A DNA stretch of 11,420 nt, from assembly GCA_027296925.1 (NCBI GenBank), contig JAPUIP010000412.1, forward strand, positions 1 through 11,420. Reading direction: 5' to 3'. Of the stretch, positions 1 through 6,532 are shown one piece after another (positions within the stretch are counted from its first letter, which is position 1; each line of letters opens with the position of its first letter). Source of the stretch: Candidatus Poribacteria bacterium (GTDB lineage Bacteria > Poribacteria > WGA-4E > PCPOR2b). A program made the position numbers and the translations under genes. The notes beneath the pieces were generated by a model, which saw nothing but the letters and a program-made list of their open reading frames with translations, did not search any database and was not told where the DNA came from.

Positions 1-401
1 ATGTCCTGACGAAGATCGGTACCCCGGCGAAAGCGGCGGTGCGCGCTTTGATGGAGCGATTCAACGATGAACACTGGTGGGTACGCCGCAATGCCATTGA
101 GGCGCTTGGCGTCATTGTTCCTTCCTCGCCAGACGCGATACCGTTATTGATCGAGGGGTTGGGGGATGCCGATTACCGGGTTCGTCGTAACGCGGCAATC
201 ACCCTGGCGAAGTTCGGTCAATGTGCAGAAAAGGCAATACCGGCGTTGGTCTCAGCATTGGACGACGAAGACCGGTACAATCGCTTTTATGCGGCATCTG
301 CGCTGAGGCCTATCGGTACGCCCACCGCACAAGATGCGCTTGTGGACGCACTTTTCGCCGCCCGGTGGTGTCCCATCACCACCCGGGACAATCGCTATTG
401 A
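1..401 (+). CDS. HEAT-repeat protein, C-terminal part (5' truncated by window)
   Basis: The frame is open from base 3 with no start signal, so the gene begins before the window; 132 residues are visible. An internal GTG at 39 lies inside a repeat and has no clear ribosome binding site, so it is not a convincing start. Three to four helical repeats of about 32 residues can be read, each with the PBS-lyase/HEAT pattern: VRRNAIEALG, VRRNAAITLA, then YAASALRPIG, each preceded by an acidic D/E-rich turn (NDEH, GDAD, DDED). Such repeats form a solenoid used for protein-protein contacts; no catalytic motif is visible and no specific partner can be named. The end, ARWCPITTRDNRY, departs from the repeat and may be a capping tail. 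The gene ends 56 bp before the oxygenase gene on the same strand, so co-transcription is possible. The fold call is firm, the role is unknown. Confidence 0.8.
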   Translation, partial: VLTKIGTPAKAAVRALMERFNDEHWWVRRNAIEALGVIVPSSPDAIPLLIEGLGDADYRVRRNAAITLAKFGQCAEKAIPALVSALDDEDRYNRFYAASALRPIGTPTAQDALVDALFAARWCPITTRDNRY

Positions 402-440
402 TGCGCTAAAGATAGAGACTGACAATCAACCCATTACAAA

Positions 441-446
441 GAGGAG
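441..446 (+). promoter_or_regulatory. Ribosome binding site of the PhyH-family gene
   Basis: GAGGAG lies 11 bases before the ATG at 458. It is the only purine-rich Shine-Dalgarno-like motif in the 56-bp gap after the HEAT gene and supports the ATG at 458 as start. The spacing is slightly long. Confidence 0.6.
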
Positions 447-457
447 AATACGGATTT

Positions 458-1258
458 ATGAACGATAACGAAAAATACCTGTTTGACCTGAACGGCTATC
501 TCGTCATCGAGAATGTCCTCACGCCGGAAGAGGTCGCCCTGGCAAACGAAGCGATCGATCATCATCAAGACCTGGCCCGCGTCCGCCCGCGCGAACAGCG
601 CCTGGATGGGGGTTCTTCTGCCCTCACCGGCGATCACGGACGCGGCCAATTAGGCGGGATGCTCAATTGGGAAGAACCGTGGTGTCTTCCTTTTCGGGAA
701 ATGCTGGTTCACCCGACAATCGTTCCTTATCTTAATGAGATTCTCGGTAAGGGCTTTCGGATGGATCATCAGATGTTCCTGCTTTCGATGACCAAAGGGG
801 CGGAGGGCTTTATCTTCCATGGTTCTTCAGGGCCGGGTTTTGATCCCAACCAGTATTACATTTTCCGTGACGGTCGGATGCATTGTGGACTGACCGTTGC
901 GACCTTCCAGCTTACCGATGTGAATCCAGGCGACGGTGGACTCATCGTCATTCCGGGCAGCCACAAAAGTAACTTCTCCTGTCCCCAGGAGATGCGGCGC
1001 TATGAGAAGTATCAGGAGCACGTTCGCCAGATTGTATGCAAAGCCGGAGATGTCGTCATCTTTACGGAAGCGGTGACGCATGGAACGCTGCCGTGGACGG
1101 CCGATCACCCGCGCCGTTCGATTCTGATGCGCTATACGGCGGGAAATTTGGCTTATGTCCCCGCGTATCCGGTACCGGAATGGGCGAATGAAAGGCAGCG
1201 GGCGGTCATGGAGCCGCCATATCATACGCGATTGAATCGGCCGGTGTTGGAGGAATAG
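458..1258 (+). CDS. Phytanoyl-CoA dioxygenase (PhyH) family Fe(II)/2-oxoglutarate oxygenase
   Basis: A 266-residue soluble protein, a normal length for the family. The N-terminus (LFDLNGYLVIENVLTPEEV, residues 8-26) is the typical opening in which a residue segment G-Y-L-V-I precedes an acidic helix. The core follows with VNPGDGG (155-161), IPGSHK (165-170), the AGDVVIF strand (196-202), THGTLPW (207-213) and RRSILMRY (219-226). By family precedent H208 is the distal iron ligand and an arginine in the 219-225 stretch binds 2-oxoglutarate. The proximal HxD motif is not canonical: the matching place reads H121-G122-S123 (see findings). Family members oxidise or sometimes halogenate small molecules; the substrate cannot be told from sequence. 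No signal peptide, so cytoplasmic. It lies 56 bp after the HEAT gene and is followed by 430 bp of repeat DNA, so it is probably the last gene of its transcript. The family call is strong, the reaction open. Confidence 0.88.
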   Translation: MNDNEKYLFDLNGYLVIENVLTPEEVALANEAIDHHQDLARVRPREQRLDGGSSALTGDHGRGQLGGMLNWEEPWCLPFREMLVHPTIVPYLNEILGKGFRMDHQMFLLSMTKGAEGFIFHGSSGPGFDPNQYYIFRDGRMHCGLTVATFQLTDVNPGDGGLIVIPGSHKSNFSCPQEMRRYEKYQEHVRQIVCKAGDVVIFTEAVTHGTLPWTADHPRRSILMRYTAGNLAYVPAYPVPEWANERQRAVMEPPYHTRLNRPVLEE

Positions 1259-1375
1259 CGGCCAACAGATGTCTGACCTCACTGGCATTTTGCAGAAGTG
1301 TATGTTGATGCGGACCTGACTTTCGGGTAAAATAAAGGAATAATACCGTTTTGAGTTCCAGATGAGCCCATTCTC

Positions 1376-1582
1376 AAATCCCCCTCAATCCCCCTTTACC
1401 AAAAGGGGGACTTGTAGCGTCCGATGAATCGGACTTGGCAGGCACTGAAGCTCGATTCATCGAGCGCCGTTTGGTAGCTCGGTGAGTTCATCACCGAGCG
1501 GAGATTACCGAACTATTTTCTCATATTTCATAAAAAGGAGGAAGCTCTCTCCCCCTTTCGTAAAGGGGGTTGGGGGGATTTT
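1376..1582. repeat. Composite MITE-like element bounded by inverted CCCCC/GGGGG hairpins
   Basis: The left arm (1376-1411) reads AAATCCCCCTCAATCCCCC followed by TTTACCAAAAGGGGGAC. The right arm (1541-1582) is its imperfect reverse complement, differing by a few bases and one small gap. Each arm also folds on itself: CCCCCTTT/AAAGGGGG with loop ACCA at 1390-1409, and the same stem with loop CGT at 1551-1569. The pair encloses about 130 bp with three more hairpins. No transposase is encoded, so it would be non-autonomous. CCCCC(TTT)n GGGGG repeats of this kind are common between genes in several repeat-rich uncultured phyla and cyanobacteria (from memory). The left hairpin could also help end transcription of the oxygenase gene, but there is no T-run after it. 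Confidence 0.6.
1419..1499. repeat. Array of three short hairpins with a shared core
   Basis: Hairpin 1 (1419-1434) is GTCCGATGAATCGGAC. Hairpin 2 (1450-1465) is GCTCGATTCATCGAGC. Hairpin 3 (1477-1499) has a perfect 9-bp stem GCTCGGTGA/TCACCGAGC around the loop GTTCA. The core GATGAATC of hairpin 1 is the exact reverse complement of GATTCATC in hairpin 2, and hairpin 3 keeps TTCATC, while the outer stem bases differ yet still pair. Spacers are 15 and 11 bases. The structure is directly visible; the function is unknown. Confidence 0.7.
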
Positions 1583-1640
1583 ATCGGCTGCTCTGTGATT
1601 TTTTTGTTCCTGACGAAATGGCCTCAGTGAAAACGACAAA

Positions 1641-1649
1641 TGGTATAAG
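1641..1649 (+). promoter_or_regulatory. Possible extended -10 promoter element of the cyclase/ATPase gene
   Basis: TGGTATAAG fits the extended -10 form TGnTATAAT with one mismatch and lies about 40 bases before the ATG at 1691. No good -35 box is seen at the normal distance, which extended -10 promoters tolerate. It is a pattern match only. Confidence 0.35.
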
Positions 1650-1678
1650 GACAAAAACAGTGTCACCGAGTCATCGGA

Positions 1679-1684
1679 TGGAGG
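1679..1684 (+). promoter_or_regulatory. Ribosome binding site of the cyclase/ATPase gene
   Basis: TGGAGG ends six bases before the ATG at 1691. This well-spaced Shine-Dalgarno motif fixes the start just ahead of the first zinc-ribbon cysteine (C3). The ATG at 1678 is in another frame. Confidence 0.7.
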
Positions 1685-1690
1685 TTCATC

Positions 1691-4600
1691 ATGCAATGCC
1701 TAAACTGTGAATTCGACAACCCAGAAGGAATGAAATTCTGTGGAAGGTGCGGAACGAAGCTGGCAAATATCTGTCCGGCGTGCGAATTTGCCAACCCATC
1801 TGAGTTCCAATTTTGTGGCAAATGTGGCACAAAGCTAGAACAAGAAACCGCACCCTCACCGACAGAAGTGAAGCCTGTCGAACCCTCTCCTTCAGCGCAG
1901 GAGCTTTCGACTTCGCTCAGCACAACGTCGGAGGCGGAACGTCGCCAGATTACGGTGATGTTCTGTGATTTGGTCGGTTCAACGGCACTTTCAGCGCGGC
2001 TCGACCCCGAAGAGCTACGCGATGTCGTGCGGGAATATCAAGCGGTCTGCGCGCAAGTCATCGCCCGTTATGAGGGACACATCGCGCAGTATCTGGGTGA
2101 CGGCATCCTGGTTTACTTTGGTTATCCAATGGCTCACGAAGATGATGCGCATCGTGCGGTACGGTCAGGACTTGGCATTATCGAAGCGATGGACCCGTTG
2201 AATCACCAACTTCAACAGAACCGAGGGATTCGGCTGGATGTTCGCTTAGGTCTTCACACAGGGCTGGTCGTTGTCGGGGAAATGGGCGCTGGAGATAGAT
2301 ATGAACAACTCGCACTTGGTGAAGCGCCCAACATTGCGGCCCGGCTGGAAGGGCTCGCCGAGCCAAATACCCTAGTCATCAGCGCGGCCACCTACCGACT
2401 CGTCGAGGGATTTTTTGACTGCCGTCATCTCGGGGCTCAAGCCTTGCACGGGATCGCTCAGGCAATGGCGGTCTATCGAGTGCTTCATGAGAGTCGTGCC
2501 AAAAGCCGCCTCGATGTCGCAGAAATCGCTGGACTCACACCGATGGTGGGCAGAGCGGCGGAGTTGAATCAGTTGCTGTCTTATTGGGAGCAGGCAAAGG
2601 CAGGCAAAGGGCACGTGATTTTACTTCAGGGGGAAGCGGGGCTCGGCAAATCCCGTCTGGTGTGGGCGCTGAAAGAACATGTTTCTTCTGAATCTGATGC
2701 CTGGCTTGTGGAATTACGGTGCTCACCGTATCACACAAACAGCGCTTTCCATCCAATCATCGATCTGTTTGAACGGATCGCGCCTGAGTTTCAGCAAGAA
2801 GATTCCTCAATTGAGAAGCTGAGCAAAATCGAGGGTTTTTTGGTGCAGCATGGCTTTCCGGTTGAGGAAGGGGTGCCGTTGTTTGCCAACTTGCTCTCGG
2901 TCCCGCTGAATGAACCCTATGCCCCTCTTTCTATGACGCCCGAACGACAGAAGCAGAAACTCCTAGAAATCTTGCTTGCAGTGCTGCTACGCAGATCGGT
3001 ACAACAGCCGGTACTGTTTGTGGCTGAAGACCTCCAGTGGATGGATGCCTCCACACTAGAACTGATTACGCTGATAGTCGATCAGGAACCGACAAATCGA
3101 GTCTTGACCCTGCTGACCTTCCGCCCTGAGTTTACGCCACCATGGGGGATTCGCCCCCACCTAATCCCCATCTCGCTCAAGCATTTACCCGAAGCCGCGA
3201 CGATTGCCATTATTCAGCAGGTGACCGGTGAAAAAAAACTACCAGAGGAAGTGCTTAAACAGATTATCTCGAAGACGGATGGCATCCCACTATTTGTTGA
3301 GGAAATCACAAAAATGGTGATTGAGTCCGGTTTGCTCCGCGAGACAGAAGATCGCTACGAGCTCAGGGGTTTACTGCAGCCACTGGCGATACCCACAACG
3401 CTACACGACTCGCTTTTAGCACGGCTGGATCGGCTGGCAACAGCCAAAGAGATCGCTCAACTGAGTGCAACGCTAGGCCGGGATTTTAACTACGCCTTGA
3501 TAGAAGCGGTCTCACTCCTGGAAGAAACCAGTCTGCAGAACGGGTTAGCCCAGTTGGTAAAAGCGGGTCTGCTCTACCAGCGAGGTGTACCCCCTATGGC
3601 GATGTACCAATTTAAGCACGCACTTATTCAAGATGCCGCTTATCAATCGTTGCTCAAGAGTAAAAGGCAATTGTATCATCAGCAAATTGCACAGGTGTTG
3701 ACGGAACAATTTCCAGAGAGCGCACACACGGAACCGGAACTTCTCGCTCATCATTACACGGAAGCGAGTCTCATCGAACAGGCAATCTTCTATTGGCACA
3801 GGGCAGGCGAGCGAGCCGTTGGTCACTCTGCGAATTTGGAGGCCGTTGCACATCTGAGTAAAGGGCTCGAACTACTCCAGACCGTTCCGGATACCGCTGA
3901 ACGGGCGCAGCAAGAGCTCAAGTTGCAACTCACCCTGAGCATAGCGATTGGGCTCATCTCAGGCTGGGGTGCACCGCAGATAGAACAAACCTATACTCGG
4001 ATGTGGGAACTGTGTCAGCAGGTGGGTTCAAAACCTCAGATTTCCTCTGCCCTGTTCACACTACACAGATTTTATTCGATGCGAGGAGAGTTGCAGATGG
4101 CCCTCAAGATGGGGCAAGAGCTGATGAAATCCGCCCAAAACAGCCACGACCCAAGCCTTCTCATGCCCGCTCATCTAACGGTCGGGGTGGCTCAGTTCTG
4201 GTTTGGAGAGTTTGTCCCAGCCCAAGAACATCTCAATCAGTGCATTGCCATCGATGACCCAGAGTTAGGCAGCCATTTTACTGCACTTTACGGGAGCGAC
4301 ATCGGGTTGCTTTCCTTCAACTTTGCGGCTTGGAATCTATGCCATCTGGGGCATCTGGACGAGGCGCGCGAGCGAACGGATCAGGCGCTTGCAAAGGCAC
4401 AAGAGCAGTCTCACACTTTTAGCCAAGTGGCAGCGCTGGGCATCGCCGCCATTGTGCATCAATGCCGCCGAGAGCCTCACCTTGCCCAAGAGCGAGCTGA
4501 GGCAGCCATGACGCTCTCCGACGAGCAAGGGTTTACATTTTGGTCGACTTGGGCAACTGCCATCTGGGGTTGGGCACTCGCAGAGCAAGGACGTACGGAA

Positions 4601-5077
4601 GAGGGAATTACACAAATACGCAAAGGGCTAGCTGGCTCCCAGGCTGCCAGATCTACTCTGTTTTGTACATGTACTCTTGTCCTGCTGGCCGAGGCGTATA
4701 GGAAGGTGGGGTTGACCGAAGAAGGGTTGACCGTGTTGAACGAGGCACGCGCTGCCATAGAAAAAACAGAACACCGTCAATATGAAGCAGAAGTTTATCG
4801 ACTTCAGGCGGAATTCCTGTTAATGACAGGAAAAACCGACAGTGAGGTCGAAGCATGTTTTCTAAAAGCGCTTGAGATTGCTCGCCGCCAGCAGGCGAAG
4901 GTGTTCGAGCTACGAACGGTCATAAGCTTGAGTCGTCTGTGGCAAAGGCAAGGCAAAAAGGAAGAAGCCCTCAAGGTGCTTGAGGAAATCTATCAATGGT
5001 TCAACGAAGGATTGGATACCGCAGATCTTGTTGAAGCAAAGGCACTCTTGGAAGAATTATCAGCCGTGACGTCCTAA
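1691..5077 (+). CDS. Double zinc ribbon - class III adenylate/guanylate cyclase - AAA/NACHT-like ATPase - TPR protein
   Basis: A 1128-residue cytoplasmic signalling protein. Residues 1-50 hold two zinc ribbons (C3, C6, C17, C20 and C28, C31, C42, C45). Residues 51-82 are a low-complexity linker. A class III nucleotide cyclase domain follows at about 84-267: FCDLVGST with metal-binding D93, YLGDGILVYFG with D137, and the N214/R218 pair (NIAAR) that stabilises the transition state. The usual GDxVN purine-recognition place reads GEAPN (E211), common in this fused class, so ATP versus GTP use is not settled. The STAND-type ATPase starts near PMVGRAAEL (284-292), with Walker A GEAGLGKS (314-321) and Walker B VLFVAEDLQWMD (441-452), then the FKHALIQDAAYQSLL motif (641-655). 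The rest, from about 690, is TPR-like helices (for example AVAHLSKGLELL). By architecture it senses ligands or partners through TPRs and may make a cyclic nucleotide; no target is encoded nearby. Repeats flank it on both sides. Confidence 0.9.
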   Translation: MQCLNCEFDNPEGMKFCGRCGTKLANICPACEFANPSEFQFCGKCGTKLEQETAPSPTEVKPVEPSPSAQELSTSLSTTSEAERRQITVMFCDLVGSTALSARLDPEELRDVVREYQAVCAQVIARYEGHIAQYLGDGILVYFGYPMAHEDDAHRAVRSGLGIIEAMDPLNHQLQQNRGIRLDVRLGLHTGLVVVGEMGAGDRYEQLALGEAPNIAARLEGLAEPNTLVISAATYRLVEGFFDCRHLGAQALHGIAQAMAVYRVLHESRAKSRLDVAEIAGLTPMVGRAAELNQLLSYWEQAKAGKGHVILLQGEAGLGKSRLVWALKEHVSSESDAWLVELRCSPYHTNSAFHPIIDLFERIAPEFQQEDSSIEKLSKIEGFLVQHGFPVEEGVPLFANLLSVPLNEPYAPLSMTPERQKQKLLEILLAVLLRRSVQQPVLFVAEDLQWMDASTLELITLIVDQEPTNRVLTLLTFRPEFTPPWGIRPHLIPISLKHLPEAATIAIIQQVTGEKKLPEEVLKQIISKTDGIPLFVEEITKMVIESGLLRETEDRYELRGLLQPLAIPTTLHDSLLARLDRLATAKEIAQLSATLGRDFNYALIEAVSLLEETSLQNGLAQLVKAGLLYQRGVPPMAMYQFKHALIQDAAYQSLLKSKRQLYHQQIAQVLTEQFPESAHTEPELLAHHYTEASLIEQAIFYWHRAGERAVGHSANLEAVAHLSKGLELLQTVPDTAERAQQELKLQLTLSIAIGLISGWGAPQIEQTYTRMWELCQQVGSKPQISSALFTLHRFYSMRGELQMALKMGQELMKSAQNSHDPSLLMPAHLTVGVAQFWFGEFVPAQEHLNQCIAIDDPELGSHFTALYGSDIGLLSFNFAAWNLCHLGHLDEARERTDQALAKAQEQSHTFSQVAALGIAAIVHQCRREPHLAQERAEAAMTLSDEQGFTFWSTWATAIWGWALAEQGRTEEGITQIRKGLAGSQAARSTLFCTCTLVLLAEAYRKVGLTEEGLTVLNEARAAIEKTEHRQYEAEVYRLQAEFLLMTGKTDSEVEACFLKALEIARRQQAKVFELRTVISLSRLWQRQGKKEEALKVLEEIYQWFNEGLDTADLVEAKALLEELSAVTS
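1870..1924. repeat. Interspersed-repeat-like sequence inside the coding linker
   Basis: This stretch contains GAAGCCTGTCGAACCCT and, 17 bases on, TTTCGACTTCGCTCAGCAC. Both strings resemble an interspersed TTCGAC...GCTCAG repeat I remember from intergenic DNA of several environmental phyla. Here it encodes residues 60-78 of the cyclase protein, the low-complexity linker between the zinc ribbons and the cyclase domain, in frame. The match to the family is by memory. Confidence 0.4.
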
Positions 5078-5164
5078 CGCAGATCTCAGGGTTGAGACAA
5101 TTATAGCGTGAGATGTCTTATACTGGATTAGGTTTGCTCTTTCCCGTTTGGAGCGTTGGAATAA

Positions 5165-5214
5165 GCCCCCCTCTGAATCTCCCCCCAAAGTTGGGGGGAG
5201 ACATAGAGGGGGGC
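5165..5214. repeat. 50-bp GC-rich near-perfect palindrome (hairpin)
   Basis: The outer arms GCCCCCCTCT (5165-5174) and AGAGGGGGGC (5205-5214) pair perfectly over 10 bp. The inner arms TCTCCCCCCA and TGGGGGGAGA (5178-5187 and 5192-5201) pair perfectly over 10 bp, with the loop AAGT. Only a 3/3 internal bulge (GAA against CAT) interrupts the stem. It lacks a T-run on the plus strand, so a classic terminator is unlikely, but it could block or protect transcript ends. It is built from the same C-run/G-run material as the repeats at 1376-1582 but is not the same sequence. Confidence 0.7.
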
Positions 5215-5273
5215 AAAAAGACTGCGTCAAATGGGAAGTTTCAATCCTAAATCGGTATTAGACATCCGTTTTG

Positions 5274-5280
5274 AAGGAGA
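5274..5280 (+). promoter_or_regulatory. Ribosome binding site that sets the sulfotransferase start
   Basis: AAGGAGA is a near-perfect Shine-Dalgarno motif eight bases before the ATG at 5289. It rules out the in-frame TTG at 5271, which lies upstream of and directly against the motif. Confidence 0.8.
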
Positions 5281-5288
5281 CCAATACG

Positions 5289-6203
5289 ATGACAGAACAG
5301 ATTGTATGGCCCCAAAAGACTCGGGAACTCCACAATCACCATTTCGATTCGACGATATGGAATGACTTCAAATTTCGCGACGATGACATTATCATCTCTA
5401 CCTACGCCAAGTCCGGAACGACGTGGATGCAGCAGATCCTCTCGCAGTTGATTTTCAACGGCGAAGAAGGACTCAAAGTTGCCGAAATGTCGCCGTGGAT
5501 TGATTTGCGCATACCGCCGAAGGCAGTGAAGCTGCCCGCAGTGGAAGCGCAAGAACACCGTCGATTCGTCAAAACGCATTTACCGGTTGATGCTTTGGTG
5601 TTTTCCCCGCAAGCCAAGTACATCTACATCGCACGCGATGGTCGGGACATTGTGTGGAGCCTCTACAACCATCACACCAACGCCACTGCGGCGTGGTACG
5701 AAGCGCTGAACGACACCCCTGGGCGCGTTGGCCCACCGATGGGAAAACCGCCTGATTCCATCAAGCAGTATTATCACGACTGGCTCGACAAGGACGGCCA
5801 TCCGTGCTGGTCCTTCTGGGAGAATGTCAAATCGTGGTGGGACATCAGGCACCTGCCGAACGTGCTATTCGTGCACTTCGCGGCATTGAAGGCGGATATG
5901 CCCGGACAGATTCGACGAATCGCCGAATTCGTGCAAATACCGATTGATGAGACCAAATGGGATGCCATCCTCGAACACTGTAGCTTCGATTATATGAAGC
6001 AGAACGCGACTCTAAGCGTACCGCTTGGCGGTATTTTCTGGGAGGGTGGCGCGCAGACGTTTATCAACAAGGGGACGAACGGCAGATGGCGGGATGTGTT
6101 GACCGCTGAGGAGAGCCAGAAGTATGAGAAGATGGCCGAAGAACAATTGGGTGAAGCGTGTGCACACTGGTTCGCTACAGGGGAAGTCCCCAAGTCAGGG
6201 TAA
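5289..6203 (+). CDS. PAPS-dependent sulfotransferase (Sulfotransfer_1 type)
   Basis: A 304-residue soluble protein, the usual length for cytosolic SULT-like enzymes. It transfers a sulfuryl group from PAPS to a hydroxyl or amine of a small acceptor. The PAPS 5'-phosphosulfate loop is TYAKSGTTW (38-46). The 3'-phosphate motif is ARDGRDIVWSLYNH (115-128). KTH (95-97) supplies the likely catalytic base, H97. The C-terminal loop KGTNGRWRD (261-269) matches the family's RKGxxGDWKN with changes at the end. No signal peptide or membrane segment is seen. The acceptor cannot be predicted; the insertion around 131-175 with many W, Y and H residues probably shapes the acceptor pocket. No PAPS synthesis or sulfatase genes are in the window. 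The gene stands alone between two repeat-bearing gaps, so it is probably its own transcript. The start at 5289 is chosen for its strong ribosome binding site. Confidence 0.92.
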   Translation: MTEQIVWPQKTRELHNHHFDSTIWNDFKFRDDDIIISTYAKSGTTWMQQILSQLIFNGEEGLKVAEMSPWIDLRIPPKAVKLPAVEAQEHRRFVKTHLPVDALVFSPQAKYIYIARDGRDIVWSLYNHHTNATAAWYEALNDTPGRVGPPMGKPPDSIKQYYHDWLDKDGHPCWSFWENVKSWWDIRHLPNVLFVHFAALKADMPGQIRRIAEFVQIPIDETKWDAILEHCSFDYMKQNATLSVPLGGIFWEGGAQTFINKGTNGRWRDVLTAEESQKYEKMAEEQLGEACAHWFATGEVPKSG

Positions 6204-6225
6204 GAGTCGAGGCGGACATCTGTAG

Positions 6226-6244
6226 GGTGGGGCTGGGGCCCACC
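6226..6244 (+). terminator. Short GC hairpin after the sulfotransferase gene
   Basis: GGTGGG (6226-6231) pairs with CCCACC (6239-6244) around a seven-base loop, 22 bases after the stop codon. There is no T-run after it (ATAATGG follows), so it is at best a weak or non-canonical terminator; it may equally be a repeat fragment. Confidence 0.3.
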
Positions 6245-6283
6245 ATAATGGATTCGCATGGCCGGTGCATTTTCAACCCCCTC

Positions 6284-6449
6284 TTAAACGCTTGGTGTGA
6301 GTTTTTCAAAAGGCTGTAGGGGCGCCCTTACAGGATTTCCTTCGGTCACTGCTTGCCGCGCCCACTTGCCCGTTGTTCGCAACCTATCAGGGCGGAGCAA
6401 GCACCGCCCCTACGAAATCGGTGCATCTGAATTCACACCAAGCGTTTAA
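6284..6449. mobile_element. MITE-like element, copy 1 (with internal insertion)
   Basis: Perfect 17-bp terminal inverted repeats, TTAAACGCTTGGTGTGA (6284-6300) and its reverse complement (6433-6449), bound 166 bp. The arms 6286-6317 and 6410-6447 are identical, base for base, to the whole of copy 2 at 10121-10190. Between them copy 1 has 92 extra bases. The element carries no transposase. If the element is taken as AACGC...GCGTT, TA lies on each side, as in IS630/mariner-type insertions; that family assignment is inference. Confidence 0.75.
6318..6409. repeat. 92-bp palindromic insert nested in MITE copy 1
   Basis: This segment is absent from copy 2. Its edges form GTAGGGGCG (6316-6324) against CGCCCCTAC (6405-6413). 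A second nested stem pairs GCTTGC (6351-6356) with GCAAGC (6397-6402) and GCCC (6359-6362) with GGGC (6390-6393). Such TAGGGGCG...CGCCCCTA units resemble a common intergenic repeat type (from memory). It looks like one small mobile repeat inside another. Confidence 0.6.
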
Positions 6450-6475
6450 CTTTAAAGTTGTTCCTTTTTAAGGAA
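6448..6475. repeat. Two adjacent short palindromes
   Basis: AACTTTAAAGTT (6448-6459) is a perfect 12-bp palindrome at the right edge of the MITE. TTCCTT (6461-6466) and AAGGAA (6470-6475) form a second one around TTT. No function can be assigned. Confidence 0.4.
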
Positions 6476-6532
6476 TCAAGTAAACCCTTGGACCTCCGCC
6501 AAAAGTTTTTGAGCGAAAATCCCTAACGCTAA

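Larger units (their letters stand above)
1259..1690. other. Intergenic region with a composite repeat
   Basis: These 432 bases have no credible gene. Bases 1259-1375 show nothing recognisable. Bases 1376-1582 hold two inverted CCCCC/GGGGG hairpin repeats with three small hairpins between them (listed separately). Bases 1583-1690 contain a possible promoter and the ribosome binding site of the cyclase/ATPase gene. Confidence 0.75.
5078..5288. other. Intergenic region between cyclase/ATPase and sulfotransferase genes
   Basis: About 210 bases with no gene. The main content is the 50-bp GC-rich near-palindrome at 5165-5214. A TATACT at 5119-5124 resembles a -10 box but has no -35 box at a normal distance, so no promoter is called. 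Confidence 0.6.

Noticed and set aside
827..1288. A 153-codon minus-strand frame over the PhyH gene
   Set aside because: Antisense shadow of a well-supported gene; the product has no family features.
1419..1499. Hairpin array considered as CRISPR or integron attC sites
   Set aside because: The units differ in sequence and spacing, there are no repeat-spacer units, and no cas or integrase gene is in the window.
5092..5124. Possible promoter TTGAGA...TATACT before the sulfotransferase gene
   Set aside because: The gap between the two boxes is 21 bases, too long for a normal promoter, and no extended -10 is present.
5271..5273. TTG start for the sulfotransferase
   Set aside because: It lies directly against the Shine-Dalgarno motif that serves the ATG at 5289, and has no binding site of its own.
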